From contig NZ_JACNMF010000001.1 of assembly GCF_014270105.1 (NCBI RefSeq), positions 310,001 through 374,000 on the forward strand: a DNA stretch of 64,000 bases. The letters run 5' to 3'. Both the position numbers and the translations under genes were made by a program. Positions 42,912-51,208 of this stretch are shown one piece after another. Within the stretch, counting starts at the first letter, position 1; each line of letters opens with the position of its first letter. The DNA is from Hyunsoonleella aquatilis. Its GTDB lineage: Bacteria; Bacteroidota; Bacteroidia; Flavobacteriales; Flavobacteriaceae. The notes beneath the pieces are model-generated. The model did not search any database and was not told the DNA's origin. It saw only the letters and a program-made list of their open reading frames with translations.

Positions 42912-43190
42912 ATGGAATTAAGAATTACTAGTTGTAATAATTTCTACAAACTAAAAGGTGTGCTCAACAAATCAAATGTTGACGCTTTTCAAACAGAATT
43001 CAAAGACGCTTTTCAAAAATTTAACAACCTGACCATCAGTATTGAAGGTCTGGAAAGTGTGGACCGCTATGGTGTTAACGCCCTAATGGATTTGCACGAG
43101 GAGTCTTTAAAAACTGCCAAGCAACTGTCTATTGTTGGTTTGGGTTGTAAAGAACTTTACGACCACTTTAAAACTAACGAAGCGGCCTAA
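42912..43190 (+). CDS. STAS-domain protein (anti-anti-sigma-like)
   Basis: The 92-residue single STAS domain (FYKLKGVLNKSNVDAFQTEF, NNLTISIEGLESVDRYGVNALMDLH) has Asp/Arg-Tyr at the usual Ser phosphosite (SVDRYGVNAL, where canonical is DSxG). The phosphorylatable Ser therefore seems to be absent, so it may act as a constitutive or non-phosphorylated partner. It stops one base before the convergent DUF4407 gene ends. Confidence 0.85.
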   Translation: MELRITSCNNFYKLKGVLNKSNVDAFQTEFKDAFQKFNNLTISIEGLESVDRYGVNALMDLHEESLKTAKQLSIVGLGCKELYDHFKTNEAA

Positions 43191-43191
43191 G

Positions 43192-44292
43192 TCAAAGCGC
43201 AGTTTTCTGCCTGTTGTAAAACGCATCGGCTTGCAATTGCATCAATTCGCGAGCCTTTTTGTGTTTATAGGCGTATAATTCTTCGTCATTTTTAATGTCG
43301 TTGTAAACGTTGTCGTTTAAGGCATTTTCGGTTTGTACCAATTTGACTCGTTGTGCTTTATTTTGAAGGATAATGCTCTTTAGGGTGTCTTCCTGTTCTT
43401 CAAGATGATGGTCGTACGCGCCTTTTGGGGCTAATAATTTTGCAAAGATGGGGGCGGTTTCAATCGCGAGGAACAAAAGGAAAATAAAGAAAGAAGGCAA
43501 CCATGGCAGTTTGTTCAAGGCATTAACCCGCGCCATCAATCCATCAAAATTATTGATGACGGGTTGGGTATTAACCACTTGTGTATTGTAATCCCCTTTT
43601 AAGGATGCGATTTCGTTTTCCGTAGCAAATATCTTGGCTTTGTTTTCTTCTTTAAGGGCTTGCAATTCTGCCAATGCGGTATCATGTTTTTCTCTTTTTT
43701 CCTTATACACCGGGCCTTTGCCTAAAAGCTTTGTGCCGGCAGTACCTTCTGCTTCGGAAATATATATGTCGTATAAGCCATTAACTTCTGCTTCTTTATC
43801 ATTAATTTCTTTTTGTAAAGCCGTAATATCATTTTGAAGCGAAGTGATTTCAGGTGTATAACGTTGCGCGATTTGCTCTTGGTTGGCAAGTGTCATTTCA
43901 TTTTTTTCTTCTAAAAGCACCTGATTGATTTCTTTTTCAAAAATCTTCAGTTCTAACGGTTTAGCGATAACCACAGCTATGATTAAGGCTAAAATAATTC
44001 GTGGCAGGGCTTGAATGAATTCGTCCAGCGCACTCCCTGTCTTTTTAATGGTAGATACAATATAACGGTCTAAATTAAAAATGAGAAGCCCCCAAATAAG
44101 TCCGAAGAAAACGGAAGTATATAAATTATCAAAAACAGTATAGAGCGCATAACTCGCCGCTATAAAAGCCATAATCGCTGTAAAGAAAACAGTAGCTCCA
44201 ATACCAGCATATTTGTTTTGTTCTCCAACAGAACATTCTTCTAAAATATGAGTATCTGCCCCAGAGCAGAGGATAAAAAATCGCTTTAACAT
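43192..44292 (-). CDS. DUF4407-family membrane protein
   Basis: The 366-residue protein has the DUF4407 layout: an N-terminal CSGADTHILEECSVGEQNKYAGIGA segment, three membrane helices (about 30-120), a long coiled-coil periplasmic loop (about 130-245, many Glu/Lys/Ala), then a last membrane helix (LPSFFIFLLFLAIETAPIFAKLL) and a helical tail. The family is unknown, sometimes found near contractile or defence systems, but nothing here supports that. An 11-bp inverted repeat pairs its leader with codons 1-5. Confidence 0.9.
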   Translation of the reverse strand: MLKRFFILCSGADTHILEECSVGEQNKYAGIGATVFFTAIMAFIAASYALYTVFDNLYTSVFFGLIWGLLIFNLDRYIVSTIKKTGSALDEFIQALPRIILALIIAVVIAKPLELKIFEKEINQVLLEEKNEMTLANQEQIAQRYTPEITSLQNDITALQKEINDKEAEVNGLYDIYISEAEGTAGTKLLGKGPVYKEKREKHDTALAELQALKEENKAKIFATENEIASLKGDYNTQVVNTQPVINNFDGLMARVNALNKLPWLPSFFIFLLFLAIETAPIFAKLLAPKGAYDHHLEEQEDTLKSIILQNKAQRVKLVQTENALNDNVYNDIKNDEELYAYKHKKARELMQLQADAFYNRQKTAL

Positions 44293-44339
44293 GATGTGGT
44301 CGTTTTTTGATTGATTGACTATTAGAACGTTAAAGCGAT
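44280..44339 (-). promoter_or_regulatory. Inverted repeat enclosing the DUF4407 start codon
   Basis: ATCGCTTTAAC (44280-44290) and GTTAAAGCGAT (44329-44339) are perfect complements. In the mRNA the leader arm could pair with the start of the coding sequence and hide the initiation site. This is a possible translational control element or a chance match. Confidence 0.35.
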
Positions 44340-44379
44340 GGATTTGTTACATGTTTTTTGCTAAAAACTTCCAATCAAA

Positions 44380-45120
44380 CTATTCAAGCAGTTTTAAAAT
44401 GTATTTTTCAAATATTTCCCCATTGCCAAGTTCCATTTTTCCATTTTTTTTGAAATGGGGGAGGCCCCGTGTAATTTTTTTAACAACGCCATTCTTGTCA
44501 ATGAATAAATTTTTGGGATAAGAACTATTGCCGATTTTTTCTAAATATGCCCTGGCATCGGTTAAGTGAATAAAGTGAAATGGTTGATTTTTTAAAAACT
44601 CTAATGTTGTTTCTTTGCGATCGGGGGTTATTGTGACAAAATTTACTTTATCAGCATATTTTTTTGACAGCTCATTCAAAACGGGGATTTCCTCAACGCA
44701 AGGCTTACATCTTGTAAGCCATAGATTTATGAGTGTGGGTTTGCCCTTAAGATCATTTGAGTTAAGTTCCTTGCCCTCCGCTGTGGTTAAGTTAAAATTT
44801 GGCAGTTCTTTATTGAGGTAAGTATTGATTTTTTCGGGAAGTCTTTTTGTGCCTTTATGGTGTCTTGTTCTTTTAATATCTAGTTGCATCGTCTTAATTA
44901 TTGAATCATTGGATACAACACTGTCTGTCAAGCTTTCGTTTATTGTCACTTCTGCTCCGTCTTCACTGAGTTTCTTTCTAATGTGTTGTTTTAGCAGTTG
45001 ATAGGATTCCTCAGAGTGAATTGTTGTAGAGCTATTCGTCTTATAATATACTTTTTGTTGAGCTTCAATATTTGAAATAAAAATGAATGCGATAACTAAT
45101 ATGGATATAACTTTATTCAT
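44380..45120 (-). CDS. TlpA-like thiol-disulfide oxidoreductase, exported
   Basis: The 246-residue protein has a signal peptide (MNKVISILVIAFIFISNIEAQ), an N-terminal extension of about 90 residues, and a TlpA/ResA-type thioredoxin fold with the redox pair in LTRCKPCVEEIPVLNELS and VFNFL-like SYPKNLFIDKNGVVKKITRG. It is likely periplasmic and anchored or soluble. It lies nine bases downstream of the M56 gene on the same strand, so it is the output or a helper of module 2. Confidence 0.88.
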   Translation of the reverse strand: MNKVISILVIAFIFISNIEAQQKVYYKTNSSTTIHSEESYQLLKQHIRKKLSEDGAEVTINESLTDSVVSNDSIIKTMQLDIKRTRHHKGTKRLPEKINTYLNKELPNFNLTTAEGKELNSNDLKGKPTLINLWLTRCKPCVEEIPVLNELSKKYADKVNFVTITPDRKETTLEFLKNQPFHFIHLTDARAYLEKIGNSSYPKNLFIDKNGVVKKITRGLPHFKKNGKMELGNGEIFEKYILKLLE

Positions 45121-45129
45121 ATAACTTAT

Positions 45130-47808
45130 TTATTTTGAATTTGTCTTGTTGGAAATACTCTTCTTTTTATTTCTTATTTCATACTGTTTGATGACGGGAT
45201 ATGGCAGGTTTGGGAAAATTTCAACTGATTCTTTTTCTTCTTCACTCAGTAGGTTATAGAGCAGGAATAATTTATCTATTTCAGGACGGGGATATCTTTG
45301 TCCGTTGGGATTGGGGTTGTTGTATTTTTTAGCCAAAATGTTATAAGCTTTAGCATTTTCAGATAGATTTTTTATGGTACTTATGGAATCATTTCTGACA
45401 GAATTTGAAGGTAGTTTAGGTGCTTTACGCGGTTTAAAGGACTCTAATTCGCTTTCAGAGAAATTATCATAAATGTTATCCAGTTGCTTCTTTAAAATTA
45501 ACAATTCTGAAGTGTCCGAATTATCCCCTTTTTGATGTTTTTCAATTTCGTTTAGATACCTTACGTATAGTTTATGGTAGCTGTTATAATTTGCCTTCAA
45601 GACAATATTGTCATAGCCATCCTTAGTATATAATGCGCACGAATTTGGTTTCTTTATTTGAAGTGCTTCATGTTTAGACTTAGCACTTTTAGCCATGCGA
45701 TAAAAAACGAAGTCGTTTGGTTTATAGTTTTTTAACTCTATGTTTTTTATCCTATGGGCATCAATGGATACAGTAATATCTGTGTCATTTTGCCACTGTT
45801 CAAGTTGAGTTCGTGTTGGCTGTTCTAATTTTGTTGATTCGGGGTTTTTAAAGGATTTTACTTCGGGATACATTTTAACGGTAGCCTGTTGAGCCTTGGT
45901 CATGATTTTATAAATAGCAATGGCCCTGCGCAATTCGTCGTGATGAATTCTTTTGGTTTTTTCGCATTCGTCAATAAATGCATTGTATTCTTGCATCATG
46001 GCTGGTGTTGCACCTTTTCCTTCTTTGCTTTGGACGCTAATATGTCCTATAGCATTGTGTTCTATGGATTTATTATGAAAATATGGGAAGGGCTCAGCAA
46101 TATTTTTTTCGTCATCGGTCATGTTCTCATAAATAAAATACAAGCGTTTTATTTCATTAGATTTAATGAATATTTTCTTTTGAACATTCTGGTCATTATA
46201 TTTTTTTGCCAGTGTATTATATTCAATGATTTCGTCGGACAATGTTTTTGAAAGGTCGGGCTTTGTGTACGTCAAACTAGGAATTTCAGGAGCTTGTCTT
46301 ATGTTGAATTTGTCGAAATCTTCAGGTTGTAAATCATTATATAAATCATCCAATTGATGCTTTAGGAGTTTTAATTCACTGTCGTCTTTCTTTTCAGAAT
46401 TTAGAAAATGTTCAATTTCACCTTTATACTTTAGAAGTGCTTTATTGTATAATCTCGCCCGGATGTCCTGCATGGATAAGCGATACCCATCTTTGGTCAA
46501 TAGCATAAAATTATTGGAGTCGTAAGTGCCCTTATCTGGATCGCCGTCTATCGCAAATTTATTGCTGTAACTATAAATATCTTTGGGCGAGTACTTATTT
46601 AATTCTGAAGTTGGGATTGGTTTTCCGTCCATGTGAAAGACAAAGTTTGTCGTTTTTTTCCAACTATTAAATTCTTCTTGGGATGGATGTTGGGGGAGGG
46701 CATAATTCCGTCCGCGAGTCATCCATTTTAGGTTTAAATCTTTAATAGAATTTCGCTGTTCTGTGGTCATCATTTTATAAATGGTTTTTATCCTGGACAG
46801 CTTCTCATGTCCCAAGCCTCTAGTGCGTTTAAAATTCTCATTAAAATCGATAAACTCATCCATCATCGATTCGCTTACGCCATCTCCAGGAGGTATTTGG
46901 TCGAGATTAATACGCTGTATTTCAACATTTCTTGTTACGGTATTTTTTTGGCCAAATCCAAAAACTAACCCGCAAACCAACAGAAGAAGCCCCATATTTC
47001 TGACCCATAAAATTTTTTTAGAAGTGCTGTTTTTCATTATGGCAAACCTTTTTTTGATGGGTGAATAATTGAATCTACTGGAAAGAGTGGTGCAGGAAAC
47101 CAAAGCCGTAAATTCCAGCATCATATTTTGGTATGCGGAAACATCAGCACCGTTTTTCAGAACCGCCCGGTCTGCTATGAACTCATGGTTGAGTTTGATG
47201 TCTTTTTTTATTAGAAACAACAAAGGGTTGAACCAAAATGCAATTTGAAGTATTTCAATAAAGAGAATATCCAATGAATGTTTTTGAGTCGCGTGTGTTT
47301 GCTCATGCAAAAGAATTTCCTCGGGAATGGCCTTTTTTTCAAATAGAGATTTATTCAAAAAAATATAACTAAAAAACGAATGAGGTGTTTCTAAATTGTT
47401 CAGTAAAACATACCAAAAACTGTGGGTTTTATGCTTCGGATTTTGCCTGATTTTTTGGATGAGTTGATGCAGATTGATGCAAAATCTGATAGAAAATAAT
47501 ATAGTACCTAACGCATAAATCCCCCATAAAATGTTGGGAAGATAGTCTTTTGTTGACTTTACTTCGGTAGTTTCAATATGTTGTATGATGGATTCACCTG
47601 GCCCATAACTGGTATCAAAAGAAGCGGTTTGTATAGGTACATCGACATATACCGTATAAGTTACAAAAGGGATGCAGGCAGATAGTAATACGATGCCTAT
47701 CAAATAGAAACGTTTAAACGTATGGGCACTGGTTTTTTCTAAACAAAGTTTGTAAAACAGCATTAGGATGGCTAAACAGGCGCTGGATTTTAAAATCATC
47801 AAAGGCAT
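45130..47808 (-). CDS. M56 metallopeptidase with tandemly duplicated sensor domain
   Basis: At 892 residues this is much longer than typical BlaR1 proteins. The N-terminal membrane part contains HEQTH (168-172) and the third-ligand Glu in NHEFIADRA; a membrane segment follows at about 272-288. The tail has two copies of a domain of about 270 residues (about 309-578 and 597-871). Paired motifs include MMDEFIDF / MMQEYNAF, IKTIYKMMTTEQ / AIAIYKIMTKAQ, LKHQLDDLYND / LKKQLDNIYDN, YNTLAKKYND / YNILAKKYNN. It ends basic. It is the sensor-protease of module 2, with BlaI 2 bases upstream and TlpA downstream. Confidence 0.88.
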   Translation of the reverse strand: MPLMILKSSACLAILMLFYKLCLEKTSAHTFKRFYLIGIVLLSACIPFVTYTVYVDVPIQTASFDTSYGPGESIIQHIETTEVKSTKDYLPNILWGIYALGTILFSIRFCINLHQLIQKIRQNPKHKTHSFWYVLLNNLETPHSFFSYIFLNKSLFEKKAIPEEILLHEQTHATQKHSLDILFIEILQIAFWFNPLLFLIKKDIKLNHEFIADRAVLKNGADVSAYQNMMLEFTALVSCTTLSSRFNYSPIKKRFAIMKNSTSKKILWVRNMGLLLLVCGLVFGFGQKNTVTRNVEIQRINLDQIPPGDGVSESMMDEFIDFNENFKRTRGLGHEKLSRIKTIYKMMTTEQRNSIKDLNLKWMTRGRNYALPQHPSQEEFNSWKKTTNFVFHMDGKPIPTSELNKYSPKDIYSYSNKFAIDGDPDKGTYDSNNFMLLTKDGYRLSMQDIRARLYNKALLKYKGEIEHFLNSEKKDDSELKLLKHQLDDLYNDLQPEDFDKFNIRQAPEIPSLTYTKPDLSKTLSDEIIEYNTLAKKYNDQNVQKKIFIKSNEIKRLYFIYENMTDDEKNIAEPFPYFHNKSIEHNAIGHISVQSKEGKGATPAMMQEYNAFIDECEKTKRIHHDELRRAIAIYKIMTKAQQATVKMYPEVKSFKNPESTKLEQPTRTQLEQWQNDTDITVSIDAHRIKNIELKNYKPNDFVFYRMAKSAKSKHEALQIKKPNSCALYTKDGYDNIVLKANYNSYHKLYVRYLNEIEKHQKGDNSDTSELLILKKQLDNIYDNFSESELESFKPRKAPKLPSNSVRNDSISTIKNLSENAKAYNILAKKYNNPNPNGQRYPRPEIDKLFLLYNLLSEEEKESVEIFPNLPYPVIKQYEIRNKKKSISNKTNSK

Positions 47809-47810
47809 AA

Positions 47811-48176
47811 CTATTTCTTTTTAATTTCACTATCGATTAGGGCTTTTAACTCTTCCAATTCTTCCTTGCTAAGATTGGTTTCTTGTGTAAAAAAGGACGC
47901 AAATTGCGTTGCGCTTCCATCAAAAAAGTTTTTTACCAATCCTTTTACGTGCTTTGAGAAATAGTCTTTTTTCTTCACTAAAGGATAGTACTGTCGCGAT
48001 TTTCCAAATAATTTGTATGCGATAAACCCCTTATCCGTCATGCGTTTTAACAATGTAGCTACGGTGGTTGTGGCTGGTTTTGGTTCAGGGTAAACTTCCA
48101 ACAGATCTTTCATGAAGGCTTTTTTTAGCTTCCATAAATGATTCATTAATTCCTCTTCGGTTTTTGATAGTTGCAT
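47811..48176 (-). CDS. BlaI/MecI-family repressor (module 2)
   Basis: The 121-residue winged helix shows LSKTEEELMNHLWKLKKAFM, EPKPATTTVATLLKRMTDKGFIAYK and SRQYYPLVKKKDYFSKH, with a C-terminal dimer helix. It starts at ATG 48176 and its stop is 2 bases before the M56 gene. Three dyads with TTCTAC-N4-GTAGAA-type arms lie directly upstream. The DNA-reading helix differs from that of module 1 (PATTTVATLLKRM versus PAYNTVSTIVRIL), consistent with a different operator. Confidence 0.93.
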   Translation of the reverse strand: MQLSKTEEELMNHLWKLKKAFMKDLLEVYPEPKPATTTVATLLKRMTDKGFIAYKLFGKSRQYYPLVKKKDYFSKHVKGLVKNFFDGSATQFASFFTQETNLSKEELEELKALIDSEIKKK

Positions 48177-48177
48177 C

Positions 48178-48240
48178 TTCTACAAGTTTAGAATTGTTTC
48201 TACAAATGTAGAATAAAAATTCAATTCTACAAACGTAGAA
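48178..48240 (-). promoter_or_regulatory. Triple BlaI operator TTCTAC-N4-GTAGAA
   Basis: Three 16-bp dyads: 48178-48193 (imperfect, right arm TTAGAA), 48198-48213 and 48225-48240, centres 20 and 27 bases apart. On the minus strand TACATTTG and TACGTTTG, two fits to the -7 box, lie inside the second and third dyads, so bound repressor would cover the promoter. The layout copies that at 28386-28445 but with other arms. Confidence 0.8.
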
Positions 48241-48262
48241 TACAAATATTAGTTAATTTTAA

Positions 48263-49120
48263 CTATTTCCTAGACCGAATACTTTCGATAATTACCGTTG
48301 AAATAATCAATGTTCCTCCAATAAACGTATTGGAAGTAGGTATTTCATTTAAAAAGAAATAGGCCAAAAGAATCCCAAAAAATGGTTGTGTGCTTAAAAT
48401 AATACTGGCAGTGCTTACTGAAAAATATTTTAGGCTTTTTATTAGTAAGGAATGTCCAACTGCTGTGGCCAATAGTGCTAGAATAATGACATAGGGGTAT
48501 TGAGTCGATATTTCTGAAGTTCCAAATATGAATAATACGGGAACAAGGACAATGGTTACTACCAATAATTGGTGCATCATAATCATGGTACCATTATGGG
48601 ATTTTGAGCTTCTCTTCAACATTATGTTGCGAAGTGTAAATAGTATTGCTGAAATTACTCCCCAAATGACACCTTTAAAATGTGAGTTTTCCGTGTTAAA
48701 CTCTGGGGCCAAAATGTAAACACCGATTAAAACCAAAATGGCCAATAGCAAATGAACCTTGTTGAATTTGGTTTTGGTGAGAATGGGCTCCAAAATTGCG
48801 GTAATTGCCGGATAGGTGTATAGCGACAACATCCCAATGGACACATTGGATACTTTTACGGAATGGAAATAGGTAATCCAATGGGCTCCTAAAAATAAGG
48901 CGCTGATCAAAACAGTTCTGGCGTCCTTTTTTGACCTAAATTTCAAATTTACTTTTTGAAGTTTGCAGAATGCAAACAGAAAAATCAGGGCTAGTGCGGA
49001 ACGCCACCAAATTATTACGGCAGTCGGCATTGCAATATATTTGCCCAATACCGCCGCAGAGCTTATTAAAACAGTAGCAAGTGTTAGTTCTAAAACATTT
49101 CTAAAATGTTGATTATTCAT
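48263..49120 (-). CDS. EamA-type DMT permease
   Basis: The 285-residue membrane protein has about ten helices in two EamA halves (LELTLATVLISSAAVLGKYIAM, SNVSIGMLSLYTYPAITAILEP; then HFKGVIWGVISAILFTLRNIML, FFGILLAYFFLNEIPTSNTFIGG). Probably exports or imports a metabolite of unknown identity. It is transcribed alone between BlaI module 2 and dnaG. Confidence 0.9.
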   Translation of the reverse strand: MNNQHFRNVLELTLATVLISSAAVLGKYIAMPTAVIIWWRSALALIFLFAFCKLQKVNLKFRSKKDARTVLISALFLGAHWITYFHSVKVSNVSIGMLSLYTYPAITAILEPILTKTKFNKVHLLLAILVLIGVYILAPEFNTENSHFKGVIWGVISAILFTLRNIMLKRSSKSHNGTMIMMHQLLVVTIVLVPVLFIFGTSEISTQYPYVIILALLATAVGHSLLIKSLKYFSVSTASIILSTQPFFGILLAYFFLNEIPTSNTFIGGTLIISTVIIESIRSRK

Positions 49121-49246
49121 TTAAATTGACACTTGATTATGGCGTTCAAAAGTAGTTAAAATTTGCAGATACCTAGTTTTTCCTATTGAGTAATGTGCTA
49201 TTTTATGTTACTTTTACCGTTTAGCTTTTTAAATTTATCGTAGTAG

Positions 49247-51208
49247 GTGATTGCCGCACATTCCATAGACCAAGTTTTTGATACTGCCAGAGTTGAGGAG
49301 GTAATCGGCGATTTTGTGCAATTGAAAAAGGCCGGTAGCAATTATAAGGGTTTAAGCCCCTTTAGCGATGAGCGAACGCCAAGTTTTATGGTATCGCCAG
49401 TAAAACAGATTTGGAAGGATTTTAGTACTGGAAAAGGTGGTAATGTTGTTGCTTTTTTGATGGAGCATGAACATTTTACCTATCCAGAGGCTATTCGCTA
49501 TTTGGCAAAAAAATATAACATTGAACTTGAGGAAACTCAGCAAAGTGATGCTCAAAAGGAAGCCGCCAACGAACGTGAAAGTCTGTATCTGGTCAGTGAA
49601 TTTGCTAATGTTTATTTTCAAAAGATATTAAACAAAACAGACCAGGGCAAATCTATCGGATTAAGTTATTTTAAGGAACGTGGTTTTACGGAAGAAACCA
49701 TCAAAAAATTTGATTTGGGTTATGCCTTGGATGAATGGCAGGCCTTTACGGATGAGGCTTTAAAGCAGGGTTATCAGCTTGAATTTTTAGAGAAAACAGG
49801 ACTTACTATTGTAAAGGGTGAAAAGCGTTTCGACCGTTTTAAGGGTCGCGTAATGTTCCCTATTAAAAGTATGAGCGGGCGTGTACTTGGTTTTGGTGGC
49901 CGAATTTTGATAAATGATAAAAAGGCCGCAAAATATCTGAACTCCCCCGAAAGCGAGATCTACCATAAAAGCAAAGTACTTTACGGTATATACAATGCAA
50001 AACAAAGTATTGCTAAGGAGGACAATTGTTATTTGGTGGAGGGTTATACGGATGTGATTCAATTCCATCAAACCGGAATTAAAAATGTGGTATCTTCTTC
50101 AGGAACAGCTTTAACTTCGGAGCAAATCCGTCTGATCAACCGACTTACCAAAAACATTACTGTTCTTTTTGATGGGGATGCGGCAGGAATGCGTGCATCA
50201 CTTCGGGGTATCGATTTGATATTGGAGCAGGGAATGAACGTTAAGGTGTGTTCTTTTCCAGAAGGAGAAGACCCAGACAGTTTTGCCAAGCAAAACACCT
50301 TTGAGGAGCTCACACTTTACTTAGATGAACAGGCTCAAGATTTTATTCAGTTTAAGGCATCCATTCTTTTTGAAGACTCCAAAAACGACCCCATAAAAAA
50401 GGCCGAAACTATTCGCGATATTGTCAATAGCATTTCCAAAATTCCTGATACTATAAAAAAGGAGATTTATATTAAGGAATGTTCGAAAATTATGGATATC
50501 AGCGAAGAAGTGCTGTTTAGTACTTTAGCTCAAATCAGTAAAAAAGAACTTCAGGAAGAGAATAAAAAGTTCAAAAAAGAACAGCAGAGTTTTGAGGTGA
50601 TACGCCATGAACAGCCACGAGAAAAAGTGGATGTGCAATATATTTTGGAGCGAAAGATTATCGAAATTTTATTGCTTTACGGCAACAAGATCGAGGATTT
50701 TGAGGATTTGGTGCTAAAGGAAAATGAACAAGGCGAGCTGGTGCGAGAGCCGGTCATTCAACAGGCCAAAGTGTTCGAAAAAATTTATCTGGATCTTCAG
50801 GAGGATGAAATGGAGTTTTCAGATCCTCAGTTCAAGGATTTGTACTACACGGTGATTGACAAGTTAAATCAAGAAGACAAAGATTTTGAGTTGAGAAACT
50901 TCATCAATACACTTGATGCCAATACGGCCAATGAGATTACCAACATCTTAATGGAAGATGAACGCTATACTTTGGACGATTGGCACCGAAAGAATATATT
51001 CCCAAAGGAAAAGACACAAACGGTCTCGCAATTGGTGAGCGAGACCATTTTAAATCTTCGATGCTTTTTAATAGAGCAAAAAGTACTAGAATGTCAACAA
51101 AAGACGTTGGAGCACAAATCTGAAATCAACAGGTCTGTACTGGAAGAAGTCAAAGAATACTCCAACCTTAAAATGTTGCTGTCAAGAAAATTGAGCCGCG
51201 TATTATAG
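49247..51208 (+). CDS. dnaG: DNA primase DnaG, N-terminal zinc ligands missing
   Basis: The 653-residue primase starts at GTG 49247. The N-terminal domain aligns with the CHC2 zinc-binding domain, but the four ligands are S37, S40, D58 and T61 (GLSPFSDE, KDFSTGKGG) instead of C-H-C-C. The toprim core is intact (EGYTDVIQFHQTGIKNVVSSSGTA, FDGDAAGMRAS) and the RNA-polymerase basic region is present (GFGGRILINDKKAAKYLNSPES). The C-terminal helical domain contacts DnaB. The remaining fold should still bind DNA; loss of zinc ligands is probably lineage-wide. Confidence 0.93.
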   Translation: MIAAHSIDQVFDTARVEEVIGDFVQLKKAGSNYKGLSPFSDERTPSFMVSPVKQIWKDFSTGKGGNVVAFLMEHEHFTYPEAIRYLAKKYNIELEETQQSDAQKEAANERESLYLVSEFANVYFQKILNKTDQGKSIGLSYFKERGFTEETIKKFDLGYALDEWQAFTDEALKQGYQLEFLEKTGLTIVKGEKRFDRFKGRVMFPIKSMSGRVLGFGGRILINDKKAAKYLNSPESEIYHKSKVLYGIYNAKQSIAKEDNCYLVEGYTDVIQFHQTGIKNVVSSSGTALTSEQIRLINRLTKNITVLFDGDAAGMRASLRGIDLILEQGMNVKVCSFPEGEDPDSFAKQNTFEELTLYLDEQAQDFIQFKASILFEDSKNDPIKKAETIRDIVNSISKIPDTIKKEIYIKECSKIMDISEEVLFSTLAQISKKELQEENKKFKKEQQSFEVIRHEQPREKVDVQYILERKIIEILLLYGNKIEDFEDLVLKENEQGELVREPVIQQAKVFEKIYLDLQEDEMEFSDPQFKDLYYTVIDKLNQEDKDFELRNFINTLDANTANEITNILMEDERYTLDDWHRKNIFPKEKTQTVSQLVSETILNLRCFLIEQKVLECQQKTLEHKSEINRSVLEEVKEYSNLKMLLSRKLSRVL

